NCBI RefSeq assembly: GCF_016802865.1
Contig: NZ_JAEVHM010000013.1
Span: 1 to 64,000, forward strand
Direction: 5' to 3'
DNA length: 64,000 nt
Origin: Micromonospora parastrephiae
Lineage (GTDB): Bacteria > Actinomycetota > Actinomycetes > Mycobacteriales > Micromonosporaceae
The notes under the pieces are model-generated. The model worked only from the letters and a program-made list of their open reading frames with translations. It was not told the DNA's origin and searched no databases. Shown piece after piece: positions 54,288-63,404 of this stretch (within the stretch, counting starts at the first letter, position 1; each line of letters opens with the position of its first letter). The translations under genes were made by a program, and so were the position numbers.

Positions 54288-57200
54288 TCAGGCACCGATC
54301 GCGATCGCGAAGACGTGCATGGTCGGCACACCGGACGCCGGCCGCGCGCTGATGTTCGGCAACTCGACCCGGACCACCGCCTTGTTCTGCAACGTCACCC
54401 CGACGTAGTAGATGCAGGCGGCCGTTGCCTGGCGCTGGTTGCCGGGCCGGTTCTGGTACGCGGTCACGATCGCGGCGGTACCACCGGCATGTGGTCCCCC
54501 GTACCAGTCGGGGGTGCTCAGCGTGAACGTCTGGCGGGTGCCGTCGGCGTAGACCACCGCGGCGGTGCCCGACACGGCACCGTAGGTGCCGGTCGCGAGG
54601 AACCCGAGCGTTCGTCCGGTGCCGGTGACGCTGATCGACTGCCCCGAGGCGATGGCATTGTCGGCCACGCCCGGGCTGACGTTGGGCCAGCGGAAGTTGA
54701 CCCCGTTGCTGCTCACCGTGCTGCCGGCGGTGACACCGGCCTGGGCGAGAGCCTGCGCGGAGAGCGTGGCCCCGTTGCCGTCGAGGTTGCCGACGCCGGT
54801 GTTGGTGTCGTTGGTGATGCCCGCGTTGCTGAAGCTCTGCTCGAGCGTCGGCACGCTGGCGCCCGAGCTGGTGGCCCGGTACGTACGCCCGGCCTGAACG
54901 GTGACCTCGATGAGATCGGTCTCGATCCGGGTGGTCCGGGCCGGCGTACCGTCGGCCGTGTCGACGACGGAGTAGGTGCCGGTGAACAGCCGGCCACGCA
55001 GGCGGACGGTGCTCGCGCGGTCCGGCCGGAGAAGCACCTCGGTCGCCTGCCCACCGCTCCAGGTGATGCTGACGGTGTGCCCGCCCCGTCCCCGTAGCCC
55101 GGTCACCCGTCCGCTCGGCCAGGCCGCCGCCGGCAGCGCGGGCAGGATGTGCAGTTCGCCGGTGTGGCTCTGGAGCAGCATCTCCGCGATCCCGGCGGTG
55201 GCGCCGAAGTTGCCGTCGATCTGGAACGGCGGATGCAGGTCGAACATGTTGGGCGCGAGCCGCGCGGGTGTCGCGAGATAGCGGATCAGGTCGTGGGCCC
55301 GCTTGCCTTCCTCCATCCGCGCCCAGAAGTTGATTTTCCAGGCCAGCGACCAGCCCGTCCCGTCGTCGCCGCGCAGCTCCAGCGTCCGACGCGCGGCCTC
55401 GAACAGCTGCGGGGTTCCGCGCTTGGTGATCTGGTTGCTGGGGGCCAGCCCGTACAGGTGCGAGATGTGCCGGTGGGTCCGCTCGGTCTCCACCCAGTCG
55501 TAGAGCCATTCCATGATGTTGCCCCGAGATCCGATCTTCATCGGGGCGAGCCGGTCCCGGGTTGCCCTGACCTGAGCACGGAAGGTCTCGTCGACGCCGA
55601 GGATCTCGCTGGCCCGGGCGCAGCCGTCGAACAGGTCGCGCAGGATCTGGTTGTCCATGGTCGGGCCGGCACACACGCTGGCATCGGTGTGGTGACTGAG
55701 CTCCGGCGAGTTCGACGGATTCGTCACCAGGTAGCCGAGGGTCGGCTCGGTCACCAGGGTGTTGAGGAAGAACTGCGCGGCGCCCTTCATGGCGGGGTAG
55801 TTGGCCCGCAGGAACTCCACATCCCCGGTGAAGAGGTAGTGGTCCCAGATCAGGGTGCTCAGCCAGGCGCCGCCGGTCTGCCACATGCCCCAGAACGCGC
55901 CGTCGACGACCGACGTGGCCCGCCACGCGTCGGTGTTGTGGTGGGTGACCCAGCCACCTGCCGCGCCGTACTGCACCTGAGCCGTCCGGGTGCCGGCCAC
56001 CGCGAGGTCCCTGACCATGTCGAACACCGGCTGGTGACACTCCGACAGGTTCGTCGAGTTGGCCAGCCAGTAGTTCATCGGCAGGTTGGCGTTGATCGTG
56101 TACTTCGAGTCCCACGACGGGGTCAACGAGTCGTTCCAGATGCCCTGGAGGTTGGCCGGCTGGGTCCCGGGCCGCGACGACGAGATCAGCAGGTACCGGC
56201 CGAACTGGAACAACAGCGCGGAGAACTGTGGATCGTTGACGCTGTTGTGCTGCGCGATCCGGACGTCGGTGGGTTGGTCGGCGGCGGAGGTGCGGCCCAG
56301 ATCCAGGCTGACCCGGCCGAACAGCGCCTGATAGTCGGCCACATGCCGGCTGCGCAACTGGTCATAGCTACTGGCCCGGGCGGCGGTGAGGTGCCGGCGC
56401 GCGATGCCCTGGTAGTCGCCGCCGACGTTGCGGTAGTTGACATAGCTGGAGCCGATCGAGATCAACAGGGTCACGCTGGTGGCGTTGGTGACCCGCAGGG
56501 TGCCGCCGGAACTGGAGACGGTGCCGCCGCTGACGGTGGCGTTGGCCAGCGCGAGGAAGCGGACCGAACCGTTGATCCCCTCCTGGTTACCGGAGACACC
56601 ATCGAGTGCGATGGTGGTGCCGTCCGGACTGGCGACCGAGGTCCGTTGCGGACTGTCGAAGGTGGCGGTGAACGTGATCGAGCCGGTCCGGTCGGCGGTC
56701 AGCCGCATCGCGATGACCTGATCCGGCGCGCTCGCGAACACCTCACGCTGATAGCGGACACCGTTCATCACGTACGTCACCGACGTGGTCGCGGTGGTGA
56801 GGTCCAGCTGCCGGTCGTACTGTGACGCGGCACCCGAGGTGGGGAAGGTCAGCCGGAGGTTGCCCACTGTCTGGTAGGCCAGCTGCCCCACGGGGTTGCC
56901 GAGCATGTTCTGGTTGATGAGGTTCTGAGCCTGGGTCCACTGGTTCGCGAAGACCAACCGCCGGATCTCCGCCAGCGCTCCCGCACCTCTGGTGTTGCTG
57001 GGATCGTGCGGTCCGCCGGCCCAGACCGTGTCCTCGTTGAGCTGTAGTCGCTCCGAGTCGACGTTGCCGAACACCATGGCGCCGAGCCGGCCGTTTCCGA
57101 TCGGTAGCGCCCGGAGCCAGTCGGTGCCGGCTGCCTCGTCGTACCAGAGAGCCAAGTCGCCGGCGGCCAACACCGCCGGTGGTGCCGCAGAGTCACCTCG

Positions 57201-57290
57201 GGCCACCGCGGTCCACGGCAGCGGCAGCAGGGCGCCGCCCGCGCCGGCTGCGCCCATCTTCAGGGCTTGCCGTCGGGTCAGGTCTGACAT
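54288..57290 (-). CDS. Secreted GH95 alpha-L-fucosidase/galactosidase-type enzyme
   Basis: This is a 1000-residue exported enzyme. ATG 57290 follows GGAGGATCG and a Tat signal (LTRRQALKMGAAGAGGALLP). The GH95 N-terminal domain begins LALWYDEAAGTDWLRALPIGNGRLGAMVFG, with QLNEDTVWAGGPHDP and the catalytic barrel (NLQGIWNDSLTPSWDSKYTINANLPMNYWL, HHNTDAWRATS, DGNFGATAGIAEMLLQSH). A C-terminal beta-sandwich of about 200 residues (QSFSNAGITNDTNTGVGNLD) probably binds carbohydrate. It would release terminal L-fucose (or L-galactose) from plant glycans. It is full length. Confidence 0.92.
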   Translation of the reverse strand: MSDLTRRQALKMGAAGAGGALLPLPWTAVARGDSAAPPAVLAAGDLALWYDEAAGTDWLRALPIGNGRLGAMVFGNVDSERLQLNEDTVWAGGPHDPSNTRGAGALAEIRRLVFANQWTQAQNLINQNMLGNPVGQLAYQTVGNLRLTFPTSGAASQYDRQLDLTTATTSVTYVMNGVRYQREVFASAPDQVIAMRLTADRTGSITFTATFDSPQRTSVASPDGTTIALDGVSGNQEGINGSVRFLALANATVSGGTVSSSGGTLRVTNATSVTLLISIGSSYVNYRNVGGDYQGIARRHLTAARASSYDQLRSRHVADYQALFGRVSLDLGRTSAADQPTDVRIAQHNSVNDPQFSALLFQFGRYLLISSSRPGTQPANLQGIWNDSLTPSWDSKYTINANLPMNYWLANSTNLSECHQPVFDMVRDLAVAGTRTAQVQYGAAGGWVTHHNTDAWRATSVVDGAFWGMWQTGGAWLSTLIWDHYLFTGDVEFLRANYPAMKGAAQFFLNTLVTEPTLGYLVTNPSNSPELSHHTDASVCAGPTMDNQILRDLFDGCARASEILGVDETFRAQVRATRDRLAPMKIGSRGNIMEWLYDWVETERTHRHISHLYGLAPSNQITKRGTPQLFEAARRTLELRGDDGTGWSLAWKINFWARMEEGKRAHDLIRYLATPARLAPNMFDLHPPFQIDGNFGATAGIAEMLLQSHTGELHILPALPAAAWPSGRVTGLRGRGGHTVSITWSGGQATEVLLRPDRASTVRLRGRLFTGTYSVVDTADGTPARTTRIETDLIEVTVQAGRTYRATSSGASVPTLEQSFSNAGITNDTNTGVGNLDGNGATLSAQALAQAGVTAGSTVSSNGVNFRWPNVSPGVADNAIASGQSISVTGTGRTLGFLATGTYGAVSGTAAVVYADGTRQTFTLSTPDWYGGPHAGGTAAIVTAYQNRPGNQRQATAACIYYVGVTLQNKAVVRVELPNISARPASGVPTMHVFAIAIGA

Positions 57291-57630
57291 CGATCCTCCA
57301 AACGGTGACCGATCCGGCCACCCCAGGCGCGACAAGGATGAGAGTCCACAGTGGGATCCGCTCGGTGGTGCCAACCACTACGTCGCCACAGGGGCCATGA
57401 GCAGCCCACAGGCGGTCAGACATCTGATGTGTTTCGCGAAGGTTACCCCGGAGGCACAAGATAGGCAATGGTCGATTGCTTAACCCCAAGTTATCGACCG
57501 CAGCATTGACCAGCACAAGCCAGGAAAGGGCCTGCTACGTACTGGTTCAATTGACCGGGCTGGTGCCAGAATCGACTCACGCCGGGGCCGCAGCCCCTGC
57601 ACATACATCAGATGTCACGACCGGCCCGGC
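57291..57630. other. Intergenic region upstream of GH95, 340 bases
   Basis: This AT-richer stretch between the antiporter stop and the GH95 start (both minus) contains two copies of an 11-base palindrome (57420 and 57605). No gene is seen. Confidence 0.65.
57420..57615. promoter_or_regulatory. Two ACATCnGATGT palindromes upstream of GH95
   Basis: ACATC-t-GATGT at 57420-57430 and ACATC-a-GATGT at 57605-57615 are the same site in opposite orientation, 185 bases apart, and both lie upstream of GH95. The layout suggests cooperative or looping control by a regulator not encoded next to them. Confidence 0.65.
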
Positions 57631-59232
57631 CTAGTTGGCGCGGGTGTCGTTGTCGCGCCGCTGGGCCATGTGGACGTGTTCGAGGTCGAGGCCGTCTTGG
57701 ACGTGGCGAAGCACCTCGTCGTCGATCTCGCCCTCGTCGCGCATCCGCACGACGGTGTCGTGACGGTGGTCGATGACCGCCAGGTGAAGGTCCGTGTACT
57801 GCTGCTCATAGGTGGTCGCGGACTCGTCGGGACCGGAGTCGGCGTCACCAGCGCGCAGCACGCGCAGGCGCCGGTCGTACTCCGTCCGCAACTGCTTCTG
57901 CACATCGTCGCCCGTGCCGAGCTTCGCGGCCATCTCCGGCAGGGACGACAGAACGTTGTCCATCGACGCGATCTCGGCCCGCCGGCGTTCCCGCTCGGCC
58001 TCCCCGTCGGCGCCCAGCCCGGCCCACCGCGTCACCCGGGGCATCAGCGGCGCCTGGAGCAGCAGAGTCACGGCGATCACGACGGCCGTGACGAAGACGA
58101 TCAGGTCCCGGTCCGGGAACTGCGCCCCGGACGGAAGAGCATGGGGTACGGCCAGCGCCGCCGCCATCGACACCGCGCCTCGGAAACCGGCCGCCGACAT
58201 CAGCGCCCGAGGCCGCCCGCTCAGCCGTCGACCGCGCTGCTGTGGGCGGCGGTCGATCGCCCGGATCAGGTACGGGCTCGTGAACAGCCAGCCGAACCGC
58301 ACCGCGACGATGACCGCGCAGACCACGACCGCGACGAACATGCCGTGGGTCAGCCCCATGCTGTCCAGCCCGCGCACGGCCGACTGCGCCTCCAGGCCCA
58401 CCAGCACGAACAGAGCCGCATTGGCCAGCGTGGTCAGGAAACCCATGACGGTCTGGACGTAGCGGCGGGCGTTACCGGGGAACAGGCGTGGCGAGACCCG
58501 ACCCACCCAGAGTCCGCTGACCACGGCCGCGAGGACACCGGACACCTCGGCCGCCTCCGCGATCAGGTAGGCGGTCAGTGGGGTCATCAGCGCGAGGAGG
58601 TTGTGCTGGAACGGGTCGGCCAGCCGGCGGCGGATCTGCAGGGCGAGGAACGTGACCGCCAGGCCGGCCGCGATGCCGCCGAGGTACGAGAACGCGAACA
58701 GGCCGGCGACCCGACCCACGCTCAGGTGTTCCTCGCCGAGGGTGATCCCGACCGCGAGCGTGTAGATCACCAGCGCGGTGCCGTCGTTGACCAGGCTCTC
58801 CGCACGCAACATGGTCGCGATGCGACGGGGCAGCATCCGGCCCAGCACCCCGACCGCCGTCGCGTCGGTCGGAGCCACCGCGGCACCCAGCACCCACGCC
58901 GGCCCCCAGGCCAGCCCGAGTGCGTGCGTGGCGACCGCCACACCGGCCGCGGTCGCGACAACGAGGAAGGTGCTCAGCAGCACGATGACCCGGAGGTTTC
59001 TGCGGATCTCGCGCAACGAGGATGAGAACGCCTCCCAGTACAGCAACACCGGGAGGAACACCAGAAGGACCGCCTCGGGTGGCAGGTGCACCCCGCGCAG
59101 TACGGGCACGAACCCGAGGAGAACACCGGCGGTCAGAAGCAGCACCGGTGGCGCGACCCGGAGACGACGGGCCGCACCCGTGCCCACCAGGATGGCGACA
59201 CCAACCGCGACAACCAATGCGAGACCGGACAC
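57631..59232 (-). CDS. Na+/H+ antiporter, CPA1 family
   Basis: This 533-residue membrane protein has about 12 membrane segments followed by a soluble C-terminal tail of some 110 residues (Arg/Glu-rich, possibly helical). Family motifs are VLGAAVAPTDATAVG and RAESLVNDGTALVIYTLAVG, with the exchange Asp in the latter. GTG 59232 has AGAGGA upstream and begins at the first membrane segment; the longer frame is not protein-like. It probably serves pH or sodium homeostasis. Confidence 0.9.
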   Translation of the reverse strand: MSGLALVVAVGVAILVGTGAARRLRVAPPVLLLTAGVLLGFVPVLRGVHLPPEAVLLVFLPVLLYWEAFSSSLREIRRNLRVIVLLSTFLVVATAAGVAVATHALGLAWGPAWVLGAAVAPTDATAVGVLGRMLPRRIATMLRAESLVNDGTALVIYTLAVGITLGEEHLSVGRVAGLFAFSYLGGIAAGLAVTFLALQIRRRLADPFQHNLLALMTPLTAYLIAEAAEVSGVLAAVVSGLWVGRVSPRLFPGNARRYVQTVMGFLTTLANAALFVLVGLEAQSAVRGLDSMGLTHGMFVAVVVCAVIVAVRFGWLFTSPYLIRAIDRRPQQRGRRLSGRPRALMSAAGFRGAVSMAAALAVPHALPSGAQFPDRDLIVFVTAVVIAVTLLLQAPLMPRVTRWAGLGADGEAERERRRAEIASMDNVLSSLPEMAAKLGTGDDVQKQLRTEYDRRLRVLRAGDADSGPDESATTYEQQYTDLHLAVIDHRHDTVVRMRDEGEIDDEVLRHVQDGLDLEHVHMAQRRDNDTRAN

Positions 59233-59397
59233 CGGATTCCTCTGTCCCTCGTGGCGGGCCGAACGCCACACCGCTTCCGCGGGGCCGCCGCGCCGAGCGT
59301 GGCCCTCCTGCTTCGAGCAGGATGACGTGACGCACTGAACAGCCACGTAGCGATCTCTGTACGCGCCGCTCGAACCAGCGACGTCAAGGGGCCGGAT

Positions 59398-59435
59398 CCG
59401 TCCGGCGGGCCCTCGTCGTGGTCCCCGCCGGACGG
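59398..59435 (-). terminator. Terminator of the DJ-1/PfpI gene
   Basis: Perfect 12-base arms (59398-59409 and 59424-59435) with a 14-base loop lie 12 bases after the gene's stop. Confidence 0.8.
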
Positions 59436-59447
59436 AGGTGACCGGAG

Positions 59448-60140
59448 CTACCCGCCGGTCCGGCCGACCAGGGCGATCAGTTCGTCCGCGGCCGGACCTG
59501 AGGAGGCCGGGTTCTGACCGGTGACGAGCAGCCCGTCGGTCACCACGTACGGCTCGAAGTTGCCGGCCTTGGAGAACTCGGCTCCCTTGGCGACCAGTTC
59601 GTCCTCGACGAGGAAGGGCACGACCTTCGTCAGGCCCATGTACTCCTCCTCGCTGTCGGTGAATCCGGTGACCCGTCTGCCAGCGACCAGCGGCTCACCG
59701 TCGGGCGCGGTGCAGTGCCGCAACGTGCCCGGCGCGTGGCACACCAGCGCGATCGGCTTGCCCGCCGCCACCATTCGCTCGATCAGTTTGACCGAGTTGT
59801 CGTCCTCGGCGAGGTCCCACAGGGGGCCGTGGCCGCCGGGGTAGAAGACGGTGTCGAAGTCGTCGGCGGATACCGAGTCGAGCCGTACCGTCGAACCGAG
59901 CTGGCGTTCCGCCTCGGCGTCCGCCTCGAACCGGCGGGTCTGATCCGTCTGGAAATCCGGCTCCGTGCTCTTCGGGTCCAGGGGCGCCCGCCCGCCGTGC
60001 GGCGATGCGAGGGTCACGTCCCATCCGGCGTCCCGAAACCGGTAATAGGGCGTGGCCAGTTCCTCGAGCCAGAAGCCGGTCTTGCGTCCGGTGTCACCCA
60101 ACTGGTCGTGCGAGGTCAACACCATCAGAACCTTGGCCAT
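59448..60140 (-). CDS. DJ-1/PfpI-family protein (Hsp31/glyoxalase III-like)
   Basis: This 230-residue cytoplasmic protein has the family start KVLMVLTSHDQLGDTGRKTGFWLEELATPY, the oxyanion/active region YPGGHGPLWDL and the nucleophile elbow LVCHAPG. ATG 60140 follows GAGGAG. Family members act as methylglyoxal-detoxifying enzymes or protein-repair/chaperone proteins; which one applies here is open. Confidence 0.9.
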   Translation of the reverse strand: MAKVLMVLTSHDQLGDTGRKTGFWLEELATPYYRFRDAGWDVTLASPHGGRAPLDPKSTEPDFQTDQTRRFEADAEAERQLGSTVRLDSVSADDFDTVFYPGGHGPLWDLAEDDNSVKLIERMVAAGKPIALVCHAPGTLRHCTAPDGEPLVAGRRVTGFTDSEEEYMGLTKVVPFLVEDELVAKGAEFSKAGNFEPYVVTDGLLVTGQNPASSGPAADELIALVGRTGG

Positions 60141-60556
60141 GTTCACTCCTCGAAATCATCAGTCCCGCTCGTACGTACCCTGGATGCCGCGGGCGATGCT
60201 GTGGTTGCCGTCTCCGCCCGCCGCCCCGGCGGGTGCCTCGTCGTTCGCGACGGCCCAGACGCCGAACGCGACACCCTCACGCCGGATGTTGTCGATGTCC
60301 CGGAAGAAGACCGTCGAGTAGAGGACCGGATTCCGGGCGGCTCTGGATGTCGTGCGGTTCCCGAGACCGGCACCGCCGGGTACGGCACCCGCATCGACAT
60401 CGCCGTGATCTGGCCCCCGGATCGCGCCCCGATCGTCCTCGCCGTGCAATCCAACCGCGACGAGAGGGACGTCACCCACGACGACGCCCTCATCGCCCAG
60501 GCCAATGGTGATCGCCCAGCTGTGACCGGGCGGGACCGGCGACCCCGTGGGGCTGA
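60141..60556. other. Intergenic region with gene relics, 416 bases
   Basis: The region contains the beta-lactamase 3' relic at 60345-60513 (plus strand). On the minus strand an open stretch ending at 60159 reads VLYSTVFFRDIDNIRREGVA and then FGVWAVANDEA; it looks protein-like but I cannot assign it. It may be another relic. Confidence 0.5.
60345..60513 (+). pseudogene. Class A beta-lactamase 3'-end relic
   Basis: The plus-strand frame reads ETGTAGYGTRIDIAVIWPP then DRAPIVLAVQSNRDERD and DDALIAQA, the expected order after the KTG box of class A beta-lactamases. The KTG lysine is Glu here and the preceding Trp is Cys. Nothing resembling the SxxK or SDN regions is upstream, so only the last fifth of the enzyme remains. 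Confidence 0.72.
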
Positions 60557-61495
60557 TCAGGGGCAGCGCACCACCTGGCCGGCGTAGGACAGGCCCCCGC
60601 CGAAGCCGAACAGCAAGACCCAGCCTCCGGAGGGGATCTCACCGCGCTCCACCATCTTGGACAGCGCCAGTGGGATGCTGGCGGCCGAGGTGTTGCCCGA
60701 GTCGACGACGTCCCGGGCGATCACCGCGTTCTCGGCGCCGATCCGCCGCGCCAGCGGCTCCACGATGCGCAGGTTGGCCTGGTGCGGGACGATCGCCGCC
60801 AGTTCCGCCGGGTCGATACCGGCACGCTCGCAGACCGAGATGGCGATGCGGGGCAGGGCTGTCGTCGTCCACCTGAACACGGTCTGCCCCGCCTGCTGGA
60901 ACATACCGTCGCGTCCCTCGATGCGGACGGCGTCGGACATCTCCGGGACCGAACCCCACACCACCGGCCCGACCTCCGGCTGGTCGGCGGCGGTGAGGAC
61001 CGCGGCTCCCGCCCCGTCACCGATGAGGACGCAGGTGCTCCGGTCGGTCCAGTCCGTCCAGTCCGACAGTTTTTCCGCACCGATGACGACCGCGGTGCTG
61101 GCCGCTCCCGCGCGGATGGCGTGGTCGGCCGTGGCGAGGGCGTGCGTGAAACCGGCGCAGGCAACGTTGAGATCCAGCGCCGCGGGGCTCGGCAGACCCA
61201 GTTGCGCGGCCACTCGGGCGGCGATGTTGGGCGACCGGTCCTCGGCCGTGCAGGTGGCGACGAGGACGTAGTCGACGTCCGCGGCGCGCACGCCGGCGTT
61301 TTCCAGGGCGTGCCGGGCCGCCTGGGTCGCCATCAGGTCCACGGACTCGGTCTTGTCCGCGATGCGGCGGGTACGGATCCCCACCCGGCTGCGGATCCAC
61401 TCGTCGCTGGTGTCCACCATGCGGGCCAGGTCGTCGTTGGTGAGCACGGTGGCCGGCTGGTAGTGGCCGAGCGCGAGAATCCGTGAGCCGCTCAT
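60557..61495 (-). CDS. Beta-ketoacyl-ACP synthase III (FabH-like)
   Basis: This is a 312-residue condensing enzyme. The Cys-His-Asn triad is visible: Cys113 (NVACAGFTHAL), His in IVPHQANLR and Asn in DSGNTSAASIPLAL. The C-terminal GFGGGLSYAGQVV is typical. ATG 61495 has GGAG 9 bases upstream. No acyl carrier protein or other synthase is adjacent, so it may be a spare fatty-acid priming enzyme or serve a metabolite pathway elsewhere. Confidence 0.92.
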   Translation of the reverse strand: MSGSRILALGHYQPATVLTNDDLARMVDTSDEWIRSRVGIRTRRIADKTESVDLMATQAARHALENAGVRAADVDYVLVATCTAEDRSPNIAARVAAQLGLPSPAALDLNVACAGFTHALATADHAIRAGAASTAVVIGAEKLSDWTDWTDRSTCVLIGDGAGAAVLTAADQPEVGPVVWGSVPEMSDAVRIEGRDGMFQQAGQTVFRWTTTALPRIAISVCERAGIDPAELAAIVPHQANLRIVEPLARRIGAENAVIARDVVDSGNTSAASIPLALSKMVERGEIPSGGWVLLFGFGGGLSYAGQVVRCP

Positions 61496-61695
61496 GGGCT
61501 GTTGCTCCGATCGTTGGCGCACCGTGTGCGTGGCGCGGGCAGGAGAACGGCGATCAGGCGACCATGCTCCCCAGACAGGATGCCACCAGCGGACGTGGCG
61601 TCCGGCCAGTAACCACATCGTGGAAATATCGTCTCACCGATCCGCCCGTCAGCCGATAGGCGGCAGCCAGCGAACGGTCGACGCCATCGCCCCGA

Positions 61696-62304
61696 TCATC
61701 CTTCGGTCGCGACCGCCGCGATGGCGGCGACCGGCCGGTGGGTGCCATCGCTCGGCCGCTGCAGGCGCTCGACTTCGGTGAACCCGGCTCGTGTCAGTCG
61801 CGCCGAAAACTCATCCACGGGCCAGCGATAGGCGGTCACGACCTTGTGGTCGAAGGCGGAGACCTCGTCCCCGTAGAAGAAACCGATCACCACCGTCCCG
61901 CTCGGGACCACTGCTCGGCGAAACCGAGCGAGCACGCCGTCGAGGTCCTGCGGCGGAAGGTGGATCAACGAGTACCAGGCAAGGATGCCGGCAACGCTGT
62001 GGTCGACGACGTCGAGGTTGTCCATGGACCCGAGTTGGTACCTACCGTTCGGGTGGGCCTTCCGCGCGTAGGCGACGAACTCGGGGACCATGTCGATTCC
62101 CGTCGCGTCGACGCCCAGCGAGCGAAGGTAGCCGGTGATGTGGCCGGGCCCGCAGCCCAGATCGAGCACCGGCCCCGATCCGCCCGCCAGATGCCGCCGG
62201 ATGAAGGCGAGGTCGTCGGCGTGCACCTGCTCGCTCGTACCGAACAGCTCGATGTAGAGCTCCGCGACCGATGAGTACGCCTGCCGGACCTGCTCCGCGT
62301 TCAC
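61696..62304 (-). CDS. Class I SAM-dependent methyltransferase
   Basis: This 202-residue protein has motif I VLDLGCGPGHITGYL, the acidic end of strand 2 (ATGIDMVPEFVAYAR) and the segment ILAWYSLIHLPPQDL. GTG 62304 is the probable start. It lacks a ribosome site, but TATAGT (minus strand, 62311-62316) lies six bases upstream, so the message may be leaderless. The substrate is unknown. Confidence 0.88.
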   Translation of the reverse strand: MNAEQVRQAYSSVAELYIELFGTSEQVHADDLAFIRRHLAGGSGPVLDLGCGPGHITGYLRSLGVDATGIDMVPEFVAYARKAHPNGRYQLGSMDNLDVVDHSVAGILAWYSLIHLPPQDLDGVLARFRRAVVPSGTVVIGFFYGDEVSAFDHKVVTAYRWPVDEFSARLTRAGFTEVERLQRPSDGTHRPVAAIAAVATEG

Positions 62305-62310
62305 CGCACG

Positions 62311-62316
62311 ACTATA
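62311..62316 (-). promoter_or_regulatory. -10 box for a leaderless transcript
   Basis: TATAGT on the minus strand ends six bases before the GTG of the methyltransferase, the spacing expected when transcription and translation start together. No convincing -35 element is visible. Confidence 0.5.
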
Positions 62317-62558
62317 AGGGCGTGCTTCAGACGCGGTTTCGGAGCCACTCGTTGATCGCGACGATGTGGGCGGTGGCGCCACGGCGAGCCCACCCGGGAC
62401 GGGCTGACCGGCCAGTCAAAGTTTTGGGCTGTTGGCGTGTCGTTGATCGGTAGACAGCGGGTGAGCGGTACTGGAACCACTGCTGCCCGTCGGGCGTCAG
62501 TCACGACGTCCGCCCAAATGGACGGAACGACAGCTGATCGACGGTATCCGGGGCGGCT

Positions 62559-63254
62559 CTACGAGTCGTCTCGGCCCTGCCAGGTCGTCACACAAGCCTC
62601 GTTACCCTCGATATCGGCGAAAACCCAGAAGGCGGGAGCATGGGACGCGGATACAAGTCGGCCACCGGCCGTCAGCGCGGCTTCGATCCGCCGTGGTGCC
62701 TCGTCGTGTGGGACACAGATGTCGAGGTGGATGCGGTTCCGGTCCTGGCGTGGCTGATCCATCTGCTGAAACCACATCGCCGGACCCTGCCCGACCGGGT
62801 CGACGATCGGATCCTTGGGCCCGTCGGCTCCCGCCTCGTCCGTGTAGCCCAGCACGGCCTTCCAGAACGGCCGAATCGCTGCGATGTCGAGCGCGTCGAC
62901 AGCGATCTCCACAATCTGGACCGACCGCGGCACTCCCGTACCGATCTCAGGCTCCGTCCGTAGCCCGACGTTCCGCAGGGCGGCGGAAAGCCGATGCGCA
63001 AGGTCGATATCGCAAGCGGTAAGCGCCGGCTGATCCAACGGCTGAAGGGTCAAGACGACCCGGTCTGGCCGGATATCAGCGCGTAGGCGCCTATCGGCGT
63101 CGCTACCGCACGCCGCCACCACGCGCGCCGCCACCTCGGTTGCCTGGACCATTGAGCCGACGGGGACCGACGTGCGCAACGCGCCTAGCAAATACCGCCA
63201 TCCCTGGTCGCTGATCGCGTCCGAGGCCGCCCGTCGACTCAGCGTCCGTTCCAT
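62559..63254 (-). CDS. Pterin-dehydratase-like/VOC two-domain protein
   Basis: This is a protein of about 231 residues. The N-terminal half (SDQGWRYLLGALRTSVPV to DIDLAHRLSAALRNVGL) resembles the 4a-hydroxytetrahydrobiopterin-dehydratase fold. The C-terminal half is a VOC domain (VQIVEIAVDALDIAAIRPFW to NRIHLDICVPHDEA). ATG 63254 is taken as start because the family usually begins near here; a GTG at 63308 is also open and neither has a clear ribosome site. The function is unknown. Confidence 0.8.
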   Translation of the reverse strand: MERTLSRRAASDAISDQGWRYLLGALRTSVPVGSMVQATEVAARVVAACGSDADRRLRADIRPDRVVLTLQPLDQPALTACDIDLAHRLSAALRNVGLRTEPEIGTGVPRSVQIVEIAVDALDIAAIRPFWKAVLGYTDEAGADGPKDPIVDPVGQGPAMWFQQMDQPRQDRNRIHLDICVPHDEAPRRIEAALTAGGRLVSASHAPAFWVFADIEGNEACVTTWQGRDDS

Positions 63255-63338
63255 GTAGGCATCGTCACATGCGCCCCTGACGAGTTCCGTACGCGGGTTC
63301 TGAGACACGGCCGAGAACGGGAGGCGGCAAGCGACGAT

Positions 63339-63368
63339 GGTGGCGCGGACGAGTGCGTCCGCGCCACC
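63339..63368 (-). terminator. Terminator of the xylanase gene
   Basis: Perfect 12-base arms (63339-63350 and 63357-63368) around a 6-base loop lie 36 bases after the xylanase stop. Confidence 0.8.
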
Positions 63369-63404
63369 GCCGTGCGATTTCGCTGTGCCGCACGTGACGG
63401 GCAG

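Noticed and set aside
12238..57430. Shared nine-mer CAGACATCT before the ThuA-like and GH95 genes
   Set aside because: One nine-mer match is expected by chance in a window of this size, and the flanks differ.
60159..60479. 106-codon minus-strand frame beside the beta-lactamase relic
   Set aside because: Part of it looks protein-like, but I cannot match it to a family and it has no start context. It is mentioned only as a possible relic.
62301..62504. Small minus-strand frame upstream of the methyltransferase
   Set aside because: It has no ribosome site and no family resemblance. A neighbouring frame ending VAINEWLRNRV briefly suggested a transposase end, but there are no inverted repeats or further similarity.
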